A DNA stretch of 38,740 nucleotides from Nitrospirota bacterium. GTDB taxonomy: Bacteria; JACPQY01. A program made the position numbers and the translations under genes. Shown here piece by piece: positions 1-9,223 of the stretch (positions are counted from its first letter, which is position 1; every line of letters starts with the position of its first letter). The notes under the pieces were generated by a model, which worked only from the letters and a program-made list of their open reading frames with translations, had not been told where the DNA came from and searched no databases. The DNA lies in the NCBI GenBank assembly GCA_016190245.1, contig JACPQY010000052.1, positions 1-38,740 on the forward strand. Direction: 5' to 3'.

Positions 1-940
<940 letters not shown>

Positions 941-1115
941 CTCATCTTGCAAACTCCAATCTCCGCAGAAGACACGCGCTCAGGCTTGGCCTGATGCCAC
1001 CTCGTTCGCAGCCTCGCGGGAAGGCCGTCGGCCCCCGCTCTCAAGGGAGAGGTCTATCCGAAGCGAATCGTTACGGATTGGTCCGCGTGCGTCTTGCCTC
1101 GCCGCGCTCGCGATC
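941..1115. other. Spacer after 23S rRNA; no 5S rRNA recognised
   Basis: No 5S-like sequence (a CCGAAC-containing loop with complementary ends) is visible between the 23S end and the next gene. No tRNA and no clear intrinsic terminator were seen either. The stretch is open in the frame of the downstream gene but has no ATG, GTG or TTG in that frame. Confidence 0.5.
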
Positions 1116-2657
1116 ATGGGGCTCGCCTGCACCTCTGATGGCGGTGAGGCGAAGTGCGACTACCGCGCGTTCCAAACGGAGCCTTTCCTGAACACCGGCG
1201 TCTTCCGCATGCGTACGATGGACGACGGTGCGTTGTATTTCACCGTCATGACCGGCACGCTGCTGGCCCCCACGCACGAAGTCTATCGGATCGACCGGGA
1301 GGCCCACGCGATGTGCCTCACCTGCGCCATCGCGGGATCGCAGCGCTTTGCCGATCCGTCACCCGATCAAAAGTGGCTCATCGTGCAGTCCGGTTCGCCG
1401 GAGGCGGCCGAGGGGAACCTCCTTGGTGAGCTCGGCGCGACGCAACTCCATGCCCTTAACCTCGAAACTTTTCGTCTCGATCAACTCACGTTCGAGGGCG
1501 TCAACCGGATCCCCTGGTGGGCCCCGGACGGCCGCACGGTGTACTGGACGCGGCTCGATCCGGACCTGACGTTCCACATGGTCGAGGGGACGTTCGGCGT
1601 AGAGGAGGGCCTCCCCGTGCTCCGCGTCACGCGGGAGATGGAGCCCGATTGGCCCCCCGATCCCACACCGGCGCGAACGCTCGGGCGGCGATACGCATGG
1701 TACGAGGCGAAAGGCGTGCTCGACGGGGACCTCATCTTTGCCGGCACACTCGGCGCAAGCGGGAACGGCGACATCTGGCGGATGGATCGCGCCTCGCGGC
1801 GCGTCACGCGCCTCACCTCCCACCCCGAATACGACGAACTCGTCCAATGGGCGCCCAACGGGCGACAGCTTACCTTTGCCTCTTCGCGGGGTCAGTTCCA
1901 GATGCGGCGTTTCATGCCGTTCTCCGCTGGACCGCCGCTCATTGACGGCGTGATGACGATCCCCCTCCTGATGTACGTGATCAAGCTCCAAGTGGTGCCC
2001 TTGTACTTCCAGGCGTGGCTGATGAATGCCGACGGCTCGGATCCCGTTCGTGTTTTCACGGAGGAGGAGGAGTCGGGCTGGCTCTACGGCTGGGTCTCGT
2101 GGGCGCCGGATTCGACCCAGTTCCTGCTCACGCAGCACGCGCTCGGAGGCCGGCTGGAGACGCTCTTGGCGCCCGTCCGCACGCGCACGATGCGCGTCCT
2201 ATACGACTGCGCTGGCGCAACCTCGGACTGGACCGCGCTGAAATATCTACCGGAGTTTGATCCCCGCCGCGCCTCGGCGCCGTCGGTAACCTTGGGTCTT
2301 GTGCAGCCGACGATGCTGCCGGAGGCCATCCTGCACGAGAACGTGGGTGGCGCCGTATCCGGCATGGCCGGACTCGATGGGCGTGTGGATCTCGGATTGC
2401 CGGCGGTGGATGTCGCCGCGACCTACGACCGGTTCTCCGATGACACAGGTGCCTCGCCCGTGACAGGCCGGATCGAGGTTCGCCTGTCGAGCGGGAAAGC
2501 TTTCGACGACTATGCCGCGTCGCTCGCGGTTTCGCTCGCCCGCGAGGACGACGCGCATTTCGAGACGAAGATCGAATCGAAAGGCCTTGAGGTGAAAGGC
2601 ACCGTGGAGTGGGCGGTGGAGGGGGACGCGGGCAGACAGACGGTGGACTTCCCGTGA
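1116..2657 (+). CDS. PD40/TolB-type beta-propeller protein, probable lipoprotein
   Basis: A 513-residue protein with repeated WD40-like PD40 blades, such as SPDQKWLIVQS, WAPDGRTVYWTRLD, WAPNGRQLTFASS and WAPDSTQFLLTQ, each with the W-x-P-D/N-G core. Such propellers are usually periplasmic or surface binding scaffolds. The C-terminal ~150 residues (from about 370) carry no blades and are not recognised. The ATG at 1116 is odd: the frame continues upstream, and translation from about 1077 reads RASCLAALAIMGLAC, a lipoprotein-like hydrophobic segment ending in Cys, but no ATG, GTG or TTG precedes it. Either the start is non-standard (ATT at 1077), the upstream sequence has an error, or the resemblance is chance. 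The next gene has its own promoter in the 77-nt gap. Confidence 0.8.
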   Translation: MGLACTSDGGEAKCDYRAFQTEPFLNTGVFRMRTMDDGALYFTVMTGTLLAPTHEVYRIDREAHAMCLTCAIAGSQRFADPSPDQKWLIVQSGSPEAAEGNLLGELGATQLHALNLETFRLDQLTFEGVNRIPWWAPDGRTVYWTRLDPDLTFHMVEGTFGVEEGLPVLRVTREMEPDWPPDPTPARTLGRRYAWYEAKGVLDGDLIFAGTLGASGNGDIWRMDRASRRVTRLTSHPEYDELVQWAPNGRQLTFASSRGQFQMRRFMPFSAGPPLIDGVMTIPLLMYVIKLQVVPLYFQAWLMNADGSDPVRVFTEEEESGWLYGWVSWAPDSTQFLLTQHALGGRLETLLAPVRTRTMRVLYDCAGATSDWTALKYLPEFDPRRASAPSVTLGLVQPTMLPEAILHENVGGAVSGMAGLDGRVDLGLPAVDVAATYDRFSDDTGASPVTGRIEVRLSSGKAFDDYAASLAVSLAREDDAHFETKIESKGLEVKGTVEWAVEGDAGRQTVDFP

Positions 2658-2698
2658 CGTTTCGGGTGGTCGGTCCAGTCGAAGACCCCCCGAAATCT

Positions 2699-2734
2699 TT
2701 GACGCAGATGGCGGGTCGCCGGATAATGAAGGGA
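2699..2734 (+). promoter_or_regulatory. Sigma70-type promoter giving a leaderless start at 2735
   Basis: -35 TTGACG at 2699-2704, 17-nt spacer, -10 GATAAT at 2722-2727, then 7 nt to ATG 2735. The predicted transcription start coincides with the ATG. This decides the start of the following gene against the upstream in-frame ATGs at 2708 and 2726, which overlap or precede the -10 box. Confidence 0.65.
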
Positions 2735-5700
2735 ATGGGCCGAGCGGGAGGAAATGGGGGTTGGGGGCCTATCGTGCCAGCGGCGGCTGCCGTGGCGTTT
2801 TTCGTTTCCTGTCAGGGATCGGACAAGCGCTCATCCGAGTCCGCGGCCTCCCCCGAAGGTGTCGGGCTTGAGGTAGCCGTCCCGCTCACGACGGAACAGG
2901 CCGCTGCACTCGAGGGCGTTCGCGCCGGCGTACGCGCCGGGGTGAGAGGAGAGGCGAAGGAGGGGGTGCGTGGAGCCGAAGGGGACGAGGTGGTGGCGGA
3001 TGCCACGCTGGACGGACAGGCGGTGGCGGAGGGCGTGCGCGGCGGGGTACGGGCCGGCGTTCAGGGGGGAGTACGAGGTGGTGTGAGGGCTGGGGCCCAG
3101 GAAGGTGTTCGAGGAGGTGTGCGGGGCGTAACCGGCCGTGATGTCGGGACGTCGGGACGTCGTGACAACGATTCCCCAGATTCGACCTCACGACTTCACG
3201 ACCTCACGACCTCACGCGGAACGAGGCGCCAGCCTGCGCTTGACCTCGCGTTCGTTGCCGAAGTCCCCCTTGCACCCGATTTGCTTCGAGCGGGCGAGCG
3301 ACGGCTGGGTTTCCGCGTGCGCACCGCTCCGCAAGGAGGGGGGACGCCGCCACCCCTGATCGAACTCCAAACGACCATCCAGATCCAGACTCCACCCGCC
3401 GGGGAGAGCGGCACCCCCCTGATCGTGGAGAAGACGATCTCGTCGGGCGAGGTGTTCCTGCCGGATGCGGATGGCGACGGGATTTCCACCCTCGTCGAGG
3501 TGGCCGTTTTCGCTTCGATCGGAGACATCCAGACTGCGCTCGCCAACGCGACCGACGCCGGCTCCCGACCCACGGAGTCGCAAGCGCAGGAGGCATTCGG
3601 GACCTTCTCGAAGGTTCTCCAGACCACACTCTCCGACCAGGGCGTGACGACGCCCGTGGTGCTCGGGCCGGTGGATCTCACGCCGCCGGACACCGCGGCA
3701 GTGAGCAGTAAGCAGTCAGCCGTGAGCGGTGAGGAGATCGTGTTCACGCTCTCTTGCAACGAACCGTCCTGCGTGTTCCAGTGCTCGCTGGACGGTTCCG
3801 AGTTTCTTGCCTGCTCTTCACCTTTCACCTTTCACCCTTCACCCGAAGTGGGCCAACACACCCTTCGCGTCTTTGCTTCGGATTCCCTGGGCAATCGCGA
3901 TCCGACCCCGGCGGCGCTGACCTTCGAGGTCCTTCCACCGCCGACCGACATTCCCACCTCAGCCCAAGCTACCTGCGGAAATGGCACGTGCGAAACCGGG
4001 GAGGATTCCGCCACTTGCCTTGCCGACTGCCCGATTCCGGACAGGACTGCACCTGAAACGACGATCACAGCCAAGCCTTCAGCGGTCGGCAATCAGACCT
4101 CGGCCACGTTCGCGTTCTCCTGTTCCGACGTAGGGGCGGCGTCTTCAGACCCGCCCTCCTGCACCTTCGAATGCTCCCTCGACTCTACTTCCTTCTCCTC
4201 CTGCACTTCACCCTTCACTCTTCACTCTTTACCGGAAGGCGCCCACGCCTTCTCCGTTCGCGCCGCGGATGCCGCCGGAAACGTGGATGCCACGCCGGCG
4301 TCGCACTCATGGACCGTCGACACCACTGCACCCCCTGTCGTGATCGGTTCCAAGCCGTCCGCCCTCAGCAACTCGACGTCTCCGTCGTTCACGTTCTCCT
4401 CCTCCGATGCCGGCGCGGCCTTCAGTTGCAAGCTGGACCAGCCCGGCCTGGCCGGGGCCTACACATCGTGCACCTTCCCGCTCACCCTGAGCCTGTCGAA
4501 GGGCGACGGGGCCTACACATTCACCGTTCAGGCCACCGACGCCGCCGGCAACGCCGGCTCCGCTTCGCACACATGGACGCTCGACACGACGGGCCCCCCG
4601 GTATCCGGCGCGATGGTGACGCCCGGAAACCGACAGGTGACGGTGTCCTGGAATGCTGCGACGGACCCGCTGGCGGGTGGCCAAGTGCCCGGTTCGGGGC
4701 TGAAGGACTACGACGCCGCCTATTGCTCCCCCTCTCCCTGCTCTCTGCCGTCCACCCCGCAGGCCACGGCCCTCACGACTACGTCCCTATCTGTGACGGG
4801 TCTGACCAACTGCACAGCCTATGATTTCTTCGTTCGCGCAAGGGACAACCTCGGCAACGTGGGCGCTTGGGCTTCTGTCACGTCCATCGCGCCGGCAGTG
4901 GATGCCCCCGCGGCTCCAACGGTGATCGGGCACCCTTGGGAGCTTCAGATCGCCTGGAGTTCGGTGGCGAACGCGTCAGGTTACGTTCTTTATCACCACA
5001 CCGCCTCGTTTGCCAACAAAGGCGTTGCCACGGCAGTGAGTGTCACGGGCACGGAATGGGATCTGGGGTTCGCGAACTCCGCTGTGCGGTACGTTCGCGT
5101 CACGGCCAAAGACGGCGCGTGCGAAAGCGCCCTCTCTTCCGAAGTGTCTTTTTCCCCACTCGGCACTTCGAACTTCGCACTATTCACGTTCACCGGCGAC
5201 GTCGAGACCGACAGGCTGGGTTTCTCCGCCGCCACTGCAGGAGATGTCAACGCCGATGGGAAAGATGACCTCGTGGTGGGCGCCGACTACGCGGATTCCG
5301 ATGCCTCGGCGTGCCCCACGGTGGCGACCAACCGGGGCGTAGCGCGCGTCATCAACGGGAGCACCGGCGCCGTGCTCTACACCTTCTGCGGCCAGAACGC
5401 CGGCGACCGATTCGGCTACGCCGTGGCCTCGGCGGGTGATGTCAACGCAGACGGCAAGGCGGATGTGCTGATCACGGCACCGGAGGGAGACAGTGAGCCC
5501 ACCTACTGTTCGAGCCCGCTCAGCGATCGCGGCTACTTGCGCGTGTACTCGGGGTCATCGGGAGCCCTTCTGTATGCGGTCTGCGGCGTCGCGGCGTGGG
5601 ATGACCTCGGCGTGTCGGTGGCCGGCGTTCCTGATTCGAACGGTGACGGCAAGGACGATTTCGTGGTCGGCATTCCCTTGGCGGATACGGAAATCGGATG

Positions 5701-8695
5701 CGGCTCGGCAGCGGATCGCGGGGCCGCTCGCCTCTATTCGGGGGCGAACGGTTCCACGCTGCTTCAGAAGTACTGCGGTGAACTGGGCAACGATCGCTAT
5801 GGCGATGCGGTTTCGGGCGCGGGGGATTTTGACGGGGACGGGCTTGGCGATTTTCTCGTGGGCGCCTACCTCGCGGACCAGGATACGGTTTCGGCGGCGT
5901 GTCCGTCCCCTCTTGCGGATCGCGGAACGGTGCAGCTCTACAACGCCCTCGGCGGGATCGCGATGACGAAGTGCGGGCCGGCGGCGGGCGACTGGTTCGG
6001 CGCGTCCGTGGCCTCAGCGGGCGACGTGAACGGCGACGGCAAGGACGACGTGATCGTGGGCGCCCCGAAGGTGGATTCAGATGGCTCGGCGTGCCCCACT
6101 TCACTGACCGACCGCGGCGCGGCCTACGTCCACGCTGGCCCTACAGGGACGCTCCTCTATGCCATCTGCGGCGACGCGGGGGGCGACCTGTTCGGAACCT
6201 CCGTGGCGGGTGCGGGCGATGTGAACGGGGATGGAAGAGGCGATTTCATTGTGGCGGCTCCGGACGCCGATTCCGATCCCGTGGCCTGTCCCGCGGGGGC
6301 TTCGGAGAGGGGTGTGGTGAGGGTCTATTCGGGGGCGGACGCGCAGATCCTGGCGCGATTCTGCGGAGACGCAGCCAACGACTATTTCGGCTGGTCGGTG
6401 GGATCCGCGGGGGACATCAACACCGATGGCCGGCCGGAGCTGATCATCGGCGCCTATCTGGCCGATGCGACCGTGGCCGACGCCGGAAAGGCGTATGTCT
6501 TCCGTCTGAGTCAAGGCATCGCGCCGCCATTTCCCGCGGCCATCAAAGCTCTCAGCGTTCAGCTTTCAGCGGTCAGCCCGGCGAGCTCCACGTACTCTTG
6601 GACCATCCTCAAGAACAACTCCGCCACGGCCTCGATCACGGCCTCGGGCTCGCCCGTGACGTACACCGCCGGCTCAACGGCCGGCATTCACGACTCCGTC
6701 CGGTTGACCGATGCGAAGAACCGCTCGTGGGACACGCCCGCGTTCGTCCTCGATCACACCCTCGCCTCCGGCTGGCCTAAGACGGGTGACGTGGACAGCG
6801 ACAACCTGGGCATTTCCGTCGCCTCGGCAGGCGACGTGAACGGCGACGGCAGAGCCGATGTGATCGTGGGCGCGCATCGGGCCGATTCCGACTCCGTCGC
6901 GTGCCCTTCGGCTCTCACCAATCGCGGAATTGCGCGCGTGTTTTCCGGGGCGGACGGTTCCATTCTCCTTCGGTTCTGCGGCGATGCCCCGAACGACCTG
7001 TTCGGCTATTCGGTCTCTACCGCAGGCGACGTGAACGGCGACGGGAGGGCGGATCTCATCGTCGGAGCGCGGTGGGCGGATTCGGATTCGTACGCCTGTC
7101 CGGTGACGGTGTTGGAGCGTGGGATTGCAAGGATCTTTTCCGGGGCAAATGGCTCGGTCCTCTACCGGTTCTGCGGTGATGCCACCAGCGACTACTTTGG
7201 ATACTCGGTCTCCGCTGCCGGCGATGTGAACGGGGACGGGAAGGACGACGTCATCGTGGGGGCGTACGGAGCGGATTCGGACGCCACGGCCTGCTCGCTT
7301 GCGGCAACCGACCGCGGGATTGCCCGGGTGTTCTCGGGAGCCGACGGCTCGATCCTGTACCGGCTGTGCGGTGACGTTGCGGGAGACTACTTTGGTGTCT
7401 CGGTTTCCGCGGCCGGTGATGTGAACAGAGACGGGAAGGCCGACGTGATCGTGGGCGCGGACCTGGCGGATTCCGATCCCAGCGCCTGCGCTGCGAGCGT
7501 GGTGGATCGCGGGATTGCCCGGGTCTTCTCTGGAGCGGACGGCTCGATCCTTCACCGGTTCTGCGGGGACGCTACAAACGACTGGCTCGGCGTCTCGGTC
7601 ACGGCTGCGGGCGACGTGAACGGGGACGGGAGGGCCGACGTCATTGTCGGAGCGTATGGGGCGGATTCCGATGCCACGGCCTGTCCGACGCCCGCCGGAG
7701 AGCGCGGGATTGCACGGGTTTTCTCCGGCTCCGACGGCTCGATCCTTCACCGGTTCTGCGGGGACTCGGCGGGAGACGAGTTTGGGTACTCGGTCTCCTC
7801 GGCCGGCGATCCGAGCGGCGATGGGAAGGCCGACGTCATGGTGGGGGCGTGGAAAGCCGACTCCGATTCGGTCGCCTGCTCGAGCGCCTTGGCGGATCGC
7901 GGAATCGCAAGGGTCTTCTCGGGCGGCGACGGCTCCGTGCTCTACCGTTTCTGCGGTGAGGCCCTGGGCGATGAGTTCGGCGGTTCCGTCTCGTCCTCCG
8001 GCGACGTGGACCTGGACGGCCGATCCGATCTGGTGGTGGGGGCATACACGGCGGATACGGGCAACTCGGATGCGGGCAAAGCCTACCTCTATGTCAGCAC
8101 GTCCCAGCCGGTGGCGGTGAAGCCGCCGACGATGCTGGCCGTCAGTGCGCTCACCTCGTCCAGCGTGACGCTTACCTGGGCGGAGAATGCGACGAACGAA
8201 ACGGGTTACTGCATCGAATACCGAAAGCCGACCTACGGGTGGGCCACGGCATCCTGCTCGGTGGCCCCCAATGCCACGAGCGCGCCCGTCTCCGGTCTGA
8301 CGGGCAGCACGCGCTATCACTTCCGGGTGAAGGTGTTCAACGCCTCGGCGGACTCGCCTTGGTCCAACATCGCCAAGGCCACCACGGGCGGCGGTGCGAG
8401 CGTGACAGTCACCTCACCCAATGGCGGCGAATCGTGGGACGCCTTCGGTGGCCCGCAAAACATCACATGGACCACGACCGGCACGCTCGACTCAACCGTG
8501 GACCTCCACTACTCGACCGACAGCGGCCAGACGTGGACTGTCATCGCGCTCGGCGAGGCCAACGACGGGACGTATGCCTGGACCCTGCCCGTCATCTACT
8601 CCACCACTTGCCGTGTCCGCATCACCGTGTACGAGTCCGGCGCCCCCTTCGCCGACACCAGCAACGCCAATTTCACGATTACCTACCCGTCCTGA
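2735..8695 (+). CDS. Giant lipoprotein with two seven-bladed FG-GAP propellers, Ig-like and Fn3 modules
   Basis: About 1,986 residues. The start at ATG 2735 gives a 25-residue signal peptide ending FFVS-C (Cys26). Order: a lipoprotein N-module with low-complexity GVRAGVRGG repeats (~60-130); a DADGDG calcium-loop-like motif (~242); three Ig-like modules with the CSLDG motif (~325-618), interrupted by a CGNGTCETGED cysteine motif (~413); two Fn3-like domains (~622-805); seven FG-GAP repeats (~812-1258, cores such as VNADGKDD and VNGDGRGD); a linker; seven more FG-GAP repeats (~1352-1786); one Fn3 (~1792-1886); and a C-terminal beta domain starting SPNGGESW. Most blades carry paired cysteines (SDxxACP and RFCGD), suggesting disulfides. 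Short 7-8 bp tandem arrays interrupt the coding sequence. Probably an outer-membrane-anchored adhesion or scaffold protein; the ligand is unknown. Confidence 0.88.
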   Translation: MGRAGGNGGWGPIVPAAAAVAFFVSCQGSDKRSSESAASPEGVGLEVAVPLTTEQAAALEGVRAGVRAGVRGEAKEGVRGAEGDEVVADATLDGQAVAEGVRGGVRAGVQGGVRGGVRAGAQEGVRGGVRGVTGRDVGTSGRRDNDSPDSTSRLHDLTTSRGTRRQPALDLAFVAEVPLAPDLLRAGERRLGFRVRTAPQGGGTPPPLIELQTTIQIQTPPAGESGTPLIVEKTISSGEVFLPDADGDGISTLVEVAVFASIGDIQTALANATDAGSRPTESQAQEAFGTFSKVLQTTLSDQGVTTPVVLGPVDLTPPDTAAVSSKQSAVSGEEIVFTLSCNEPSCVFQCSLDGSEFLACSSPFTFHPSPEVGQHTLRVFASDSLGNRDPTPAALTFEVLPPPTDIPTSAQATCGNGTCETGEDSATCLADCPIPDRTAPETTITAKPSAVGNQTSATFAFSCSDVGAASSDPPSCTFECSLDSTSFSSCTSPFTLHSLPEGAHAFSVRAADAAGNVDATPASHSWTVDTTAPPVVIGSKPSALSNSTSPSFTFSSSDAGAAFSCKLDQPGLAGAYTSCTFPLTLSLSKGDGAYTFTVQATDAAGNAGSASHTWTLDTTGPPVSGAMVTPGNRQVTVSWNAATDPLAGGQVPGSGLKDYDAAYCSPSPCSLPSTPQATALTTTSLSVTGLTNCTAYDFFVRARDNLGNVGAWASVTSIAPAVDAPAAPTVIGHPWELQIAWSSVANASGYVLYHHTASFANKGVATAVSVTGTEWDLGFANSAVRYVRVTAKDGACESALSSEVSFSPLGTSNFALFTFTGDVETDRLGFSAATAGDVNADGKDDLVVGADYADSDASACPTVATNRGVARVINGSTGAVLYTFCGQNAGDRFGYAVASAGDVNADGKADVLITAPEGDSEPTYCSSPLSDRGYLRVYSGSSGALLYAVCGVAAWDDLGVSVAGVPDSNGDGKDDFVVGIPLADTEIGCGSAADRGAARLYSGANGSTLLQKYCGELGNDRYGDAVSGAGDFDGDGLGDFLVGAYLADQDTVSAACPSPLADRGTVQLYNALGGIAMTKCGPAAGDWFGASVASAGDVNGDGKDDVIVGAPKVDSDGSACPTSLTDRGAAYVHAGPTGTLLYAICGDAGGDLFGTSVAGAGDVNGDGRGDFIVAAPDADSDPVACPAGASERGVVRVYSGADAQILARFCGDAANDYFGWSVGSAGDINTDGRPELIIGAYLADATVADAGKAYVFRLSQGIAPPFPAAIKALSVQLSAVSPASSTYSWTILKNNSATASITASGSPVTYTAGSTAGIHDSVRLTDAKNRSWDTPAFVLDHTLASGWPKTGDVDSDNLGISVASAGDVNGDGRADVIVGAHRADSDSVACPSALTNRGIARVFSGADGSILLRFCGDAPNDLFGYSVSTAGDVNGDGRADLIVGARWADSDSYACPVTVLERGIARIFSGANGSVLYRFCGDATSDYFGYSVSAAGDVNGDGKDDVIVGAYGADSDATACSLAATDRGIARVFSGADGSILYRLCGDVAGDYFGVSVSAAGDVNRDGKADVIVGADLADSDPSACAASVVDRGIARVFSGADGSILHRFCGDATNDWLGVSVTAAGDVNGDGRADVIVGAYGADSDATACPTPAGERGIARVFSGSDGSILHRFCGDSAGDEFGYSVSSAGDPSGDGKADVMVGAWKADSDSVACSSALADRGIARVFSGGDGSVLYRFCGEALGDEFGGSVSSSGDVDLDGRSDLVVGAYTADTGNSDAGKAYLYVSTSQPVAVKPPTMLAVSALTSSSVTLTWAENATNETGYCIEYRKPTYGWATASCSVAPNATSAPVSGLTGSTRYHFRVKVFNASADSPWSNIAKATTGGGASVTVTSPNGGESWDAFGGPQNITWTTTGTLDSTVDLHYSTDSGQTWTVIALGEANDGTYAWTLPVIYSTTCRVRITVYESGAPFADTSNANFTITYPS
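3143..3216 (+). repeat. Two octamer tandem arrays in opposite orientation inside the giant lipoprotein gene
   Basis: Units GTCGGGAC, GTCGGGAC, GTCGTGAC fill 3143-3166. Units CTCACGAC, TTCACGAC, CTCACGAC, CTCACG fill 3187-3216. GTCGTGA and TCACGAC are complementary, so the two arrays could pair as a hairpin across a 20-nt loop. They sit just after the GVR-repeat region. Confidence 0.7.
3701..3735 (+). repeat. Heptamer tandem array (5 units, GTGAGCN-like)
   Basis: Five consecutive 7-bp units: GTGAGCA, GTAAGCA, GTCAGCC, GTGAGCG, GTGAGGA. The array lies between the N-module and the first Ig-like domain. The 7-bp period is out of phase with codons, but the 35-bp total is absorbed in frame. Confidence 0.7.
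3816..3843 (+). repeat. Heptamer tandem array (4 units, YTTCACC)
   Basis: Units CTTCACC, TTTCACC, TTTCACC, CTTCACC, inside the first CSLDG Ig-like module at the loop after the CSLDG motif. The array at 4206 occupies the same loop of the second module. Confidence 0.75.
4206..4233 (+). repeat. Heptamer tandem array (4 units, CTTCACT)
   Basis: Units CTTCACC, CTTCACT, CTTCACT, CTTTACC, in the second Ig-like module, structurally equivalent to the array at 3816-3843. Confidence 0.75.
6551..6578 (+). repeat. Heptamer tandem array (4 units, NTCAGCN)
   Basis: Units CTCAGCG, TTCAGCT, TTCAGCG, GTCAGCC, in the linker between the two FG-GAP propellers. Confidence 0.75.
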
Positions 8696-9223
8696 ATCCG
8701 GTTCTGCCTCCGTCTCGGGGTGTTACACTCAACGCGGTCACAACTTGCGCTCTTGGGGGAACAATTCCTCGTAGGGGAGCATCTTCAGATGCTCCCTGAT
8801 TCGGGCGGGTCCACCTGTCCGCCGTGGCGAAAGGACCCGCCCCTACCACGGTCATTGCCCTGCCATCTCCGCCGCGGTGGACAGGGCCACACCTGGGCAG
8901 GAAGCCCTGGTGCCACGAGCGGAAGGCAGCCCACGAAGGGCTGCGATGAACCTGGCATTGCGTGGTACCTGGCCTTCCTGGGCCAAGGTACGAAGAAAAA
9001 GGTTGGGGAAAGAGCTCAAATTGCCGTGCATGATCGCAGGCCATCCTGGCCTGCCTTCGTTTCACGGCACCAAGACTCCTGTCCAGGTGTGACCGCGTTT
9101 GGCATACGCATCTTGCTCCCTGAGCCCTGACCCACCGCCTCGCCTCCGACGGCAGTTTGTGGGCTCCATCGTCCGTATCAGACGTGCTTTCGTTCGGCCG
9201 GGCTTTTCGGGTAGAGTCGGGCC
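8696..9223. repeat. Intergenic region full of palindromes (REP-like cluster)
   Basis: No gene was seen in these 528 bp. Inverted repeats include GGGAGCATCT/AGATGCTCCC (8775-8796) and GGGCGGGTCC (8803-8812) with GGACCCGCCC (8833-8842). A GTACCTGGCC-type stem lies near 8970-8995, and GCAGGCCA-TCC-TGGCCTGC is at 9036-9054. The last two recur in the same order at about 13177-13252. No U-run follows the first hairpin, so a terminator role for the giant lipoprotein gene is only possible. Confidence 0.6.
9188..9223 (+). promoter_or_regulatory. Putative promoter of the copper ATPase gene, leaderless geometry
   Basis: -10 TAGAGT at 9212-9217 ends 6 nt before ATG 9224. The -35 is weak (TTTCGT 9188-9193, spacer 18). 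No Shine-Dalgarno sequence precedes the ATG. No CsoR or CueR operator was recognised. Confidence 0.45.

Noticed and set aside
1359-2138. 259-codon open frame antisense to the PD40 gene
   Set aside because: No family signature; the PD40 repeats are on the plus strand.
6674-8320. 548-codon open frame on the minus strand opposite the FG-GAP blades
   Set aside because: It mirrors the repeated blade sequence of the real gene, has no family signature, and arises from the high-GC codon bias.
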